Source: Lachnospiraceae bacterium (GTDB lineage Bacteria; Bacillota; Clostridia; Lachnospirales; Lachnospiraceae). From it: a stretch of DNA of 64,000 nt. The notes under the pieces were generated by a model, which was given only the letters and a program-made list of their open reading frames with translations, searched no databases and was not told the origin of the DNA. The stretch covers positions 1 through 64,000 of the forward strand of contig JAAWOG010000003.1 of assembly GCA_022799355.1 (NCBI GenBank). The letters are read 5' to 3'. The first letter of the stretch is position 1; each line of letters starts with the position of its first letter. Positions 23,633 to 31,273 of this stretch are shown piece after piece. A program made the translations under genes and the position numbers.

Positions 23633-25094
23633 ACAGTTCTCCCAGCTCACGCATCTGTTTTGCCAGTTTTTCCGTCAGCATCTCTTTTCTGACTCTCCAC
23701 CTCCAGTTTTTGCCCAGCGTAGAGGGCGTATTGATCCTTGCCTCGCTTCCCAGCGCCAGGTAATCCTGTATCGGAATCACCGCCGTATCGGCAACGCTCT
23801 TCAACGCTTCACGGATAAATACAAGATGCACATCTTTTCCCGAACGGATATCCAGATATTTCCTGGCCGTCGCTTTATCCTTTCGCTCCAGCGTGTCATA
23901 CCACCCCATAATCGTATCGTTGTCATGGGTTCCCGTATATACCACACAGTTTACCGGGTAGTGGTAAGGCATATAATCCCCCTCTTCCCTTGAATCAAAG
24001 GCAAACTGCAAAATCTTCATACCGGGAAATCCCGATTTCTCCACCAGCTCCCTGACCGTATCCGTGACAAAGCCAAGATCCTCCGCGATCACTTCCCTTT
24101 CTCCGAGTTTCTCCCTCATCGTCTCGAAAACCGAAATGCCGGGGCCTTTTTCCCAATGCCCGAACTCAGCCGTTAAGTCGCCGTAAGGAATCGAATAATA
24201 TTCGTCAAACCCTCTGAAATGATCGATCCGCACTATGTCATAGAGTTCATAACAATAACGGATGCGCTTCATCCACCAGTCAAATTCCGTCTCTTTGTGG
24301 TAATCCCAGTCATAGAGCGGATTTCCCCAGAGCTGTCCGTCAGCCGAAAAGGAATCCGGCGGGCAGCCCGCCACCGCTGTCGGCGTACCGTCCTCCTTCA
24401 GTTGGAAAAGTTCCCTTCCCGCCCAGACATCCGCGCTGTCAAGTGCAACATAAATCGGTATATCCCCGACAATACGAACGCCCTTTTTGTTCGCATACCG
24501 TTTCAGCGCAAACCACTGACTCTGGAACAGATACTGCTCAAACCGGTAAAAACCGATCTCATCCTTACAAGATTCTCCGTAATACGCAAGCGCTTCCTGC
24601 CTGCGCAGCTTGATATCATCGCTCCAGGAAAGCCAGCTGATACCGCTGTAGGATTTCTTCACAGCCATATAGAGCGCATAATCCTCAAGCCAGTAAGCAT
24701 TTTTTTCACAGAACCGGATAAAATCCTCATCCTCCGAAATCCCGCTGTTTTCATATGCCTTCCGCAAAAGCTTAAACCTTTGTTTATATATTTTATCATA
24801 TCGTATGAAGTCCTGACAATCTCCAAAATCACAGTCTTCACATTCTTTTTCAGTGATCCATCCCTTCTGCGTCAGGGCTTTTAAATCAATATAGTAGGGA
24901 TTTCCCGCGAAGGTGGAAAAAGACTGATACGGGGAATCCCCATAACCGGTAGGCCCGAGCGGCAGTATCTGCCACAGGCTCTGCCCCGCCTGTTCCAGAA
25001 AATCCACAAATTCATATGCCTCTTTTGAAAAGCTGCCAATACCGTAAGGTGACCAGAGACCGGATACCGGCATCAGCACACCGCATCTTCTCAT
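23613..25094 (-). CDS. malQ: 4-alpha-glucanotransferase (amylomaltase), copy 1
   Basis: A cytosolic GH77 enzyme of about 493 residues that transfers alpha-1,4-glucan segments between maltodextrins. The catalytic nucleophile Asp is at about residue 291 (VRIDHFRGFDEY) and the general acid Glu at about 338 (VIAEDLGFVTD). The third Asp lies in YTGTHDNDT (about 391). The length matches the short bacterial amylomaltase class. I chose the ATG at 25094 because GAGGAG lies just before it. The first gene of a malQ-lacI unit, it is 55% or more alike by eye to the copy at 45647 in the motif regions. Confidence 0.95.
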   Translation of the reverse strand: MRRCGVLMPVSGLWSPYGIGSFSKEAYEFVDFLEQAGQSLWQILPLGPTGYGDSPYQSFSTFAGNPYYIDLKALTQKGWITEKECEDCDFGDCQDFIRYDKIYKQRFKLLRKAYENSGISEDEDFIRFCEKNAYWLEDYALYMAVKKSYSGISWLSWSDDIKLRRQEALAYYGESCKDEIGFYRFEQYLFQSQWFALKRYANKKGVRIVGDIPIYVALDSADVWAGRELFQLKEDGTPTAVAGCPPDSFSADGQLWGNPLYDWDYHKETEFDWWMKRIRYCYELYDIVRIDHFRGFDEYYSIPYGDLTAEFGHWEKGPGISVFETMREKLGEREVIAEDLGFVTDTVRELVEKSGFPGMKILQFAFDSREEGDYMPYHYPVNCVVYTGTHDNDTIMGWYDTLERKDKATARKYLDIRSGKDVHLVFIREALKSVADTAVIPIQDYLALGSEARINTPSTLGKNWRWRVRKEMLTEKLAKQMRELGELYGRVDH

Positions 25095-25139
25095 ACTTCT
25101 CCTCATTTCTGCGCTGCTTTTGGCTCAGTCTGCTGAGCC

Positions 25140-25211
25140 TGCGCATGAACGAGTTTGTGTCAAGCAACGCGCAGGCACAAATCTCGCGATTGAAAATTTC
25201 AATTTTCAATC
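25140..25211. repeat. Intergenic palindromic element in the malQ leader
   Basis: GATTGAAAATT (25188-25198) and AATTTTCAATC (25201-25211) form a perfect 11-bp palindrome with a 2-base loop. It is preceded by GCGCAGGCACAAATCTCGC, which has a degenerate partner near 8430. The element falls in the untranslated leader of malQ copy 1. Confidence 0.6.
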
Positions 25212-25237
25212 TTTCCCTCCTCGCCATACCACTGTTA

Positions 25238-25266
25238 AGAGTATCACATATCACTCCCACAATCAA
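25238..25266 (-). promoter_or_regulatory. malQ: Candidate promoter of malQ copy 1
   Basis: Minus strand: TTGATT (25261-25266), 17-base spacer, TACTCT (25238-25243). Both boxes deviate from consensus. Confidence 0.4.
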
Positions 25267-25289
25267 TCCCGGACTGAACCATTATAGCG

Positions 25290-26144
25290 TTACGACCGCT
25301 TTTTTGTTTCATTCCGGATATGTTTCCCGTTATAGACAATAGACGCCTGCCCGTATCTGTGGATCAGCGCAGGCTCATCGCTCATATGGGAAAAATCTAT
25401 GATCTCCGGTTCCGCATTTCCCGCAAGAATCTCTTCCGCGCACCCCATCAGGTCAAACAAATACTTCTTTCCGATCGGGCGCAGAAAATGCCCCGGAAAG
25501 ATCAGGTCAAACTCCCCTTCCCTCGCGGCAAGTTTTTTCAGATCCTCCAGATACGCTTCCACGCTTGTGGAATAGGTATCAAAAATCAGGATCGGAGTGC
25601 TGACAATGGAATCCCCGGAGATCAGTATCCGATTTTTACCGTCCAGAAAAACCATGCTGCCCGGCGTATGGCCCGAAATGCCGATCGCTTCAAATTCTCT
25701 GTCCCCCAGATCAAAACGCATTCCCTCCGTAATATATCCCGACGGTTTTGCAAGGCGCAGTTCCTTCCCCTCTAAATCCGGCCCCGTATACCCCGGCTCC
25801 TTCATCTCCTTCACACAAAACGCCTGCCAGCGCTCCCTCGTCATATAGGAAGGCTCTATCATCCACTCATCCTTTTGATTGATATACACCTCATCAAACT
25901 CATGATTGCCCAGCGCGTGATCCACATGTCCGTGGGTGTTGACAACAAATACCGGCTTATCCGTCAGCGCCTCCACCGTCTCTTTCAGCGGTCCGACCCC
26001 GGCGCCCGTATCCACGAGCATCGCCCGCTCCTTCCCTTCCACCAGATACATGATATCCGTACCAAACTCATCCAGCGCGTAAATATGCTCCGCGGTAAGC
26101 TGTACGGTATACCCGTTTATGGTTCTGATATTCAGATTATCCAT
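25290..26144 (-). CDS. MBL-fold metallo-hydrolase
   Basis: A 284-residue cytosolic protein of the metallo-beta-lactamase superfamily. The metal-binding motif THGHVDHALGN is followed by further ligand positions (ISGHTPGSMVF, LISGDSI, LIFPGHFLRPIG). The first strand segment AMLVDTGAG is typical of glyoxalase-II-like and lactonase-like members. The specific reaction cannot be read from sequence. It lies downstream of the CUT1 permease genes but is separated from them by a MITE-like element, so co-transcription is uncertain. The ATG at 26144 follows GGGAGA by 7 bases. The GTG one codon earlier is unlikely. Confidence 0.87.
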   Translation of the reverse strand: MDNLNIRTINGYTVQLTAEHIYALDEFGTDIMYLVEGKERAMLVDTGAGVGPLKETVEALTDKPVFVVNTHGHVDHALGNHEFDEVYINQKDEWMIEPSYMTRERWQAFCVKEMKEPGYTGPDLEGKELRLAKPSGYITEGMRFDLGDREFEAIGISGHTPGSMVFLDGKNRILISGDSIVSTPILIFDTYSTSVEAYLEDLKKLAAREGEFDLIFPGHFLRPIGKKYLFDLMGCAEEILAGNAEPEIIDFSHMSDEPALIHRYGQASIVYNGKHIRNETKKRS

Positions 26145-26182
26145 CACTGCTCTCCCATATTACTTTCTTCTTTTTTACAGAA

Positions 26183-26275
26183 GCTGTCGCAAAATCCGGA
26201 ACTTCCAGGATATATGCCTCCGTCATTTTCGATGCCGAAGCCCTATCGTATGGAAATCCGTCATTTTGTGACAGC
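26183..26275. mobile_element. MITE-like element with imperfect terminal inverted repeats
   Basis: GCTGTCGCAAAAT (26183-26195) pairs with ATTTTGTGACAGC (26263-26275) with one G-T pair. A second CCGGA/TCCG pairing lies inside, and CCGTCATTTTCGATGCCG recurs partly within the element. It encodes no protein. The ends look like those of small insertion-sequence derivatives, but I cannot assign a family. It may also act as a terminator between the permease and hydrolase genes. Confidence 0.55.
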
Positions 26276-26307
26276 CCCTTATTATCATTTCATATCGGCA
26301 AAAATGC

Positions 26308-27138
26308 TTACATCTTTACCGCACCCGCCGTAATACCGCTGGTAATATATTTCTGTGCCAGAATATATAAAATAACGATCGGTATGATCGAAAGCGTCAG
26401 CGCCGCGATCAGAAGGTTCCAGTCGGAACTTGCATTGCTTCGGAACATATAGATCATAACCGTCAAAGTTCTCTTTCCCGTCTCACCGATCATCAGGCTC
26501 GGCATCAGGAAGTCATTCCACGTCCAGAGGAAGAACAGCACGCCGATGGTAATGCTGGTAGGTTTTACCAGCGGGAAAATAATCTGCATCATCGTGCGGA
26601 ACGCACCGCAGCCGTCGATACATGCCGCTTCTTCCAGATCCCTGGGCACCGATTTCAAAAAGCCCACGTAGGTAAAAATACCAAATGCGCAGTGAAATCC
26701 GGCATACAGTCCGATCAGCACCGTCAGCTTATTGTTCATATTAAATTTTGTTGTCATAACCTGCAGCGCGATCATGATCGTATGGAACGGTACAATCTGT
26801 CCTAAAGTAAATAAAATATACCAGAATGGTCCGTCCTTCGACTCGATATGGGCAATCCCGTATGCTGCGAAGAAGCTTACGATCAATCCCACTACTACGG
26901 TTCCGCCCGTCACATACGCAGAATTTAAGAACACCTTTACAAAGTCCATTCTCGCCACTGCTTCTTTGTAGTTGTCAAGCGTAAAATGCGTGGGAAACGC
27001 CAAAAAGTTGGAGATCATATCGCTGTAGGGTTTAAAGCTGTTCATCACCAAAAGCAGGATAGGCAGTACAAAGATGAAACCAAGTACCAGCATGATCAGT
27101 GTTGCCACAATATTGCCTTTTTCCTTCGTCTCTCCCAT
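26308..27138 (-). CDS. MalG-type sugar ABC permease (first CUT1 cluster)
   Basis: The 276-residue permease has six membrane helices and the EAA loop LEEAACIDGCGAFRTMMQII. The N-terminal basic tail precedes the first helix. Its ATG overlaps the stop of the upstream MalF-type gene as TAATG, so the two are translated together. It works with the binding protein at 28099 and a shared ATPase encoded elsewhere. The cluster context (GH28-like enzyme upstream, GH43 enzyme divergent) suggests a plant cell-wall oligosaccharide as cargo. Confidence 0.93.
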   Translation of the reverse strand: MGETKEKGNIVATLIMLVLGFIFVLPILLLVMNSFKPYSDMISNFLAFPTHFTLDNYKEAVARMDFVKVFLNSAYVTGGTVVVGLIVSFFAAYGIAHIESKDGPFWYILFTLGQIVPFHTIMIALQVMTTKFNMNNKLTVLIGLYAGFHCAFGIFTYVGFLKSVPRDLEEAACIDGCGAFRTMMQIIFPLVKPTSITIGVLFFLWTWNDFLMPSLMIGETGKRTLTVMIYMFRSNASSDWNLLIAALTLSIIPIVILYILAQKYITSGITAGAVKM

Positions 27139-28022
27139 TAGTACGACACCTCCCTCTTCCTTGTGAAATTAAGCTGAATCAGAGTAACGATTGCCACTAC
27201 CAGGAATAAAATCACGGACTTCGCCGCACCGTATCCCATATTATATTTGACAAACGCTTCCTTATAGATATCCATTGCCACCGGCATTGTCGTTCCGTAA
27301 GGGCCTCCCGCCGTCATCGCGTTCGGTACATCGAATGCCTTAAATGCGCCGGAAATCGACACAAACAGGTTGATCGTGATGGTCGGCATCAAAAGCGGAA
27401 GCTGGATATCGCGGATCAGGCGAAAGCCCGTACAACCGTCGATCTTTCCCGCCTCGATCAGATCCACCGGTATGGTCTGAAGTCCTGCCGTATAGATCAT
27501 CATCAAAAATCCGATCTGCTGCCATACGGATACCAGAATAATCGTAAATGTCGCCGTCCCGGGTGAACCGAACCAGCTAATCGATCCCAGCCAATCCCAG
27601 TGCATCGTCTCCGCCAGATTCGGCAGAATCTGGGAAAAGATAAAGGTCCAGATAAACGCCACCAGCACCGCGGAAATAATATTCGGAATAAAGAACAGCG
27701 CCCTCGAGAGCCCTTTTGCCCTGATATTTTTATTCAGGAAATAGGCAAGGACAAAGCTCACCAGATTGCTTCCGATAATCGTAAATACTCCAAGTTTCAG
27801 GTTAAAGAGAAAAGAAATGTGAAAACCTTCATCGGAAAACAGTTTCACGTAGTTCTCAATCCCTGCCATACTCTTTTTCCCGCTCATCAGGTTCCAGTTC
27901 AGGAATGAATACGGGATTGTTCCCCCAAACAGAGGGATCAACAATGCACATGCATACAGAATCAGTGCCGGTATGATCAGCGCATAATAAAATTTTCTTC
28001 TTTTTTGAAATAAAATCGACAT
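27138..28022 (-). CDS. MalF-type sugar ABC permease (first CUT1 cluster)
   Basis: The 294-residue permease has six predicted membrane segments and the EAA loop LIEAGKIDGCTGFRLIRDI. Length and topology fit the short MalF/UgpA class without the large periplasmic insert. GGAGG lies 11 bases before the ATG. It is separated from the binding-protein gene by a 76-base gap containing a strong hairpin, which would let the binding protein be made in excess. Confidence 0.93.
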   Translation of the reverse strand: MSILFQKRRKFYYALIIPALILYACALLIPLFGGTIPYSFLNWNLMSGKKSMAGIENYVKLFSDEGFHISFLFNLKLGVFTIIGSNLVSFVLAYFLNKNIRAKGLSRALFFIPNIISAVLVAFIWTFIFSQILPNLAETMHWDWLGSISWFGSPGTATFTIILVSVWQQIGFLMMIYTAGLQTIPVDLIEAGKIDGCTGFRLIRDIQLPLLMPTITINLFVSISGAFKAFDVPNAMTAGGPYGTTMPVAMDIYKEAFVKYNMGYGAAKSVILFLVVAIVTLIQLNFTRKREVSY

Positions 28023-28044
28023 ATCTACTTACCCCTCCAAACAA

Positions 28045-28066
28045 CAGAGCGGCCGTGGCCGCTCTG
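28045..28066 (-). terminator. Intercistronic hairpin behind the binding-protein gene
   Basis: A perfect 10-bp stem CAGAGCGGCC/GGCCGCTCTG with a 2-base loop. It is not followed by a T run on the minus strand, so mRNA stabilisation or partial termination is more likely than full stop. Confidence 0.6.
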
Positions 28067-28098
28067 ATTTTTTATGATAGTTGGCGGTTTCCTGTAAA

Positions 28099-29406
28099 CT
28101 ACTGAATAAAGTTCAGGTAGCTCTCGTCTAATTCCTGAATAACAGTCGCCTGATCTTTTGCTCCTGCCATATATCCCTGTAAGATATCGCCCGATGTAAC
28201 GTCAAAGCCGTTTGCATACTGCTGATATACCCAGGGAACCGTGTTTCCTTCATCACAGTATCTTGTGTAATCGTCCATTGCGGAACTGGGTTCTCCGCCG
28301 GTGTAAGGCATTGCCGGAGGTGCATCGCCAAGATCCATCGTAAGCTGTGTGATCCACTTCTGTTCCGGATCGCTCATATAAGCCAGTACCCTCTTACACA
28401 GATCAGGATGCTCCGTGTTTGCATTGATAACATAGCAGGTAGCCACGTCAGCGCCTAATTTGTTCTTGGATGCATCATTAGAAACCGGAACTGCAAAACA
28501 TCCGATATCCTGTACCGGATCTGCGTGTGCAACCGTTGAAAGGCTGAACTCACCGGTTAACAGCATTGCTGCCTGTCCGTTTGCCAGTGCGTTGAAACCT
28601 GACGTAGAATCCTGGTCCATCATATTGCTGCCGGAATACTGTTTCATAATATCCAGGAATGCGAACACTTCATCGATACCGTCCACTGCGAAAGTTCCCT
28701 CACCGGAATTTAACGATGCTAGGAAGCCCGGGATATCATCCTGTACAAACGGTGTAAGCAGCATGCTGAATAAGTGCTTTAATGTCCAGGACTCTTTGTA
28801 GGTAGCACCGATTGGCTGAACGCCTGCCGCTTCCAGTTTCGCACAAACCTCTTCAAACTCATCCCTTGTCGTCGGAAGGGTATCAATCCCTGCCTCCGCA
28901 AAGATTTCCTTGTTGTAGAAAACGCCTAAATACTCATTTGCATGGGGGAACGCATATACTTTTCCGTCGGTTCCCTTTACCGCATCAAGAGCCGTGGGAT
29001 ATACCACATCTACGAAAGGCTCTTCGGAAAGATCCATCAGTCTGCCCGCTTCCGCAAATGCCACCACCTGCTGGTAAGGTGTCAGAAGATAAATATCCGG
29101 CAGATCGTTTGACGCTACCTTTGCGCCGAGGAAATCGGAGTAGTCACCGGTCTGCATCTGGATATCCAGATCGATATCCGGGTTATTGCTGTTGAAATCT
29201 TCCTGGATCGCCTGCAGGTCCTCTCCCCAGCTTCCGTTCCACACTGCCATGGTGACTTTCGTCTTACCATCCGCACTGCCGCTGCTTTCCCCGGAGGAAT
29301 CCGCCCCCCCGTCTCCGGCCGCATCACCGCTGCCGCCGCATGCCGTCATCGACAGCACCATTACCGCCGCCAGCCCGAGAGCCAGCCACTTTTTCATTTT
29401 TTTCAT
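28099..29406 (-). CDS. Sugar ABC transporter substrate-binding lipoprotein (first CUT1 cluster)
   Basis: The 435-residue family 1 solute-binding protein has a signal peptide and lipobox (MTAC, Cys23). A Gly/Ser/Asp-rich linker follows (about 24-47). The fold markers include VTMAVWNGSWGEDLQAIQED, LPDIYLLTPYQQ, YAFPHANEYLGVFYNKEIF and an Ala/Gly-rich hinge. It delivers the sugar to the permease pair encoded next. It stands after the GH28-like gene in the same transcript. The ATG is preceded by GGAGG with a 7-base gap. Confidence 0.94.
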   Translation of the reverse strand: MKKMKKWLALGLAAVMVLSMTACGGSGDAAGDGGADSSGESSGSADGKTKVTMAVWNGSWGEDLQAIQEDFNSNNPDIDLDIQMQTGDYSDFLGAKVASNDLPDIYLLTPYQQVVAFAEAGRLMDLSEEPFVDVVYPTALDAVKGTDGKVYAFPHANEYLGVFYNKEIFAEAGIDTLPTTRDEFEEVCAKLEAAGVQPIGATYKESWTLKHLFSMLLTPFVQDDIPGFLASLNSGEGTFAVDGIDEVFAFLDIMKQYSGSNMMDQDSTSGFNALANGQAAMLLTGEFSLSTVAHADPVQDIGCFAVPVSNDASKNKLGADVATCYVINANTEHPDLCKRVLAYMSDPEQKWITQLTMDLGDAPPAMPYTGGEPSSAMDDYTRYCDEGNTVPWVYQQYANGFDVTSGDILQGYMAGAKDQATVIQELDESYLNFIQ

Positions 29407-29459
29407 GTTTTTGCCTCCTTACATAAAATAAATTTTTTTCTTTTCTATGTATTTCATCA

Positions 29460-29503
29460 GAGACAAAGATCCGTTTCGTCCGATCCCCGCTGTCCTTTGT
29501 CTC
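29460..29503 (-). terminator. Intercistronic hairpin between the GH28-like gene and the binding-protein gene
   Basis: GAGACAAAG (29460-29468) pairs with CTTTGTCTC (29495-29503), with further partial pairing inside. No T run follows on the minus strand. Confidence 0.5.
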
Positions 29504-29540
29504 CAAATAGTACCATAACCGTTGTCCCCGCATCGTCTGA

Positions 29541-30923
29541 TCATCCGCAGAAATGAAATCCGTCGCTCAATTCTTTCACCATGCGCATCTCATTGACTCC
29601 CGTGATCTTCTTTCCGTGTATGACAATATTCTCAAAATAGAAATCATGGGGCCTGCACAGTTCCTGTTTCATCTCGAACCCCCGGACGATGGACACGGGA
29701 AAAACACCTTCCGTGATCTCAATATTTTTAAAATGAATATCACTGACCATTCCCCTCACCCGGTCCCTTGAATACTTGGAATCCAGTGTTTTGATATCAA
29801 TAAATTTCTCCTGGGCATCCTCGATACGGATATTCTCATAGTGGATATCATGTACAAAAGCGCGGTCTGCATTGTGGATGGTCAAAACACCCCCGGACTG
29901 ATTGCCCTCATATTCACAGTGCACAATCTCACAGTTTCTGAATACCACATCGGAAATCTCATCACACCGCGTCTCATAGCCGATCTCCAGCGCGTTTCCG
30001 AATTCCGCGTTCCAGAACAGGCAGTCCTCCACCAGAATATGCCGCACATCCGCACAGCCCGAAGGATCCTGAAATTCCTCCGCCTTGATCGAAATACAGT
30101 CGTCATTCGCCCGCACAAAGCTGTTTCTCACCGTCACATTCCGGCTGCCTACGATATCAATACCGTCCCCGGTAATGACCTTTCCCAGAATATTGATATC
30201 CTCGATCCGCACATCCTCACATGCCGTCGGCACAAGATGCCAGCTTCCGCCGTCCAGCAGCGTAATCCCCCGAACCTCGATATCCTTCCCGAGCACCGTC
30301 ACAAGCATCTGCTCCGCGCCGTTTTCATTCCATTCATGCCAGTTTCCGCCGTACAGGATTCCGTTCCCGATGATCCTGATATGGTCCGCCATCCGGGAGC
30401 GGATCATGCCGCTTACAACAGCGCCCTCTTCTATGTAAACCACATCTCCGGTTTTTAGCTCCAGCGTACCGATATGGTATACCTTTCCTTTTTGAAACTC
30501 ATAAGATACCTTTTCCGGCTTTTCCACTCTCTCAGACTGCAGAATATAAAGGGGACACAACAGATCGCCATCGATCTCCACTATCACCCGCAGGCCCGCA
30601 GGAACACGGAATTTCAGCACGGAACCGTCCCTCTCAAAGGAGATGCCGGCGGATGCGGGACGCAGCCTTACCGATTTCACGTCATCGGGAATCGTCACTT
30701 CCACTTCCCGCTCCCGTCCCTTCTTCTCATATACCGGTATCGCGAAATGGAAAAATTCATTTTGGAATACCTCCACTTCTTTTCCGTCAATCCGGACGCC
30801 GTACAGAGACGAGATTCCCAGATCGCTCACGCTTTTCAGCTCATATAAAGGACTCTCCCTAACCGGCCTGGGTATATATTCCTGCTTCTTTGCCGCCGCT
30901 TTTTTTCTCACAGAATTTTCCAT
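29541..30923 (-). CDS. GH28-like right-handed beta-helix glycosidase
   Basis: The cytosolic protein of about 460 residues has a beta-sandwich-like N-terminal part (to about 150). A parallel beta-helix follows with GDGIDIVGS (about 252) and RANDDCISIK (about 271-280), the Asp-bearing motifs of the polygalacturonase clan. The usual GHG motif is replaced by GNALEIG, so substrate and even activity are open. No signal peptide is seen, consistent with action on imported oligosaccharides. I chose the ATG at 30923, since GAGAGG and GGCGGA precede it. The GTG at 30959 lacks a site. It is first in the transcript with the importer and lies under operator control. Confidence 0.78.
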   Translation of the reverse strand: MENSVRKKAAAKKQEYIPRPVRESPLYELKSVSDLGISSLYGVRIDGKEVEVFQNEFFHFAIPVYEKKGREREVEVTIPDDVKSVRLRPASAGISFERDGSVLKFRVPAGLRVIVEIDGDLLCPLYILQSERVEKPEKVSYEFQKGKVYHIGTLELKTGDVVYIEEGAVVSGMIRSRMADHIRIIGNGILYGGNWHEWNENGAEQMLVTVLGKDIEVRGITLLDGGSWHLVPTACEDVRIEDINILGKVITGDGIDIVGSRNVTVRNSFVRANDDCISIKAEEFQDPSGCADVRHILVEDCLFWNAEFGNALEIGYETRCDEISDVVFRNCEIVHCEYEGNQSGGVLTIHNADRAFVHDIHYENIRIEDAQEKFIDIKTLDSKYSRDRVRGMVSDIHFKNIEITEGVFPVSIVRGFEMKQELCRPHDFYFENIVIHGKKITGVNEMRMVKELSDGFHFCG

Positions 30924-30997
30924 AAGTTCCGCCTCTCCCGCCCTTTCAGGGTTTTCCACATTCTCTTATCTCATATTTTTGCATCTTGTGTATGGTT

Positions 30998-31044
30998 GGC
31001 AACGATTCCGGTACCGCTACCAGTAATGTTGCCGGTAACGTTAC
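30998..31044. promoter_or_regulatory. Cluster of three LacI-type operator half-palindromes
   Basis: GGTAACGTTACC (31033-31044) is a perfect palindrome. GGTACCGCTACC (31010-31021) and GGCAACGATTCC (30998-31009) are degenerate relatives. All lie downstream of the leftward -10 box, a repressing position. A similar GGTAACGTTTCC occurs in the promoter of the second CUT1 cluster (45487-45498). Confidence 0.65.
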
Positions 31045-31060
31045 CAATTCTCCGTAAATA

Positions 31061-31089
31061 AATGTATCATATCCTTTTTCTTTTGACAA
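31061..31089 (-). promoter_or_regulatory. Promoter of the first CUT1/GH28-like operon
   Basis: Minus strand: TTGTCA (31084-31089), 17-base spacer, TACATT (31061-31066), followed downstream by the operator cluster. Confidence 0.5.
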
Positions 31090-31273
31090 TACCCGTCTTA
31101 TAATTTTGTGCATACTATCCAAATTTGAACTTTCGTTTTAGGCAATATTAACCATATCCGGGGGATTGCAATCCGCCGCCGACTGGATTATGATAAATAA
31201 CTGTAACGTGGAATCCATACATCCGGTATTCCTAAAACATACCTCAATAAAACGCTTCGGAATGGAGGAACTC

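Noticed and set aside
31083..31104. TTGACA and TATAAT as a promoter for the GH43 gene
   Set aside because: The spacer is only 10 bases. No convincing rightward -10 was found at a proper distance.
31166..31273. 36-codon N-terminal extension of the GH43 enzyme
   Set aside because: The catalytic base should lie at about residue 14, which fits the ATG at 31274 behind GGAGG.
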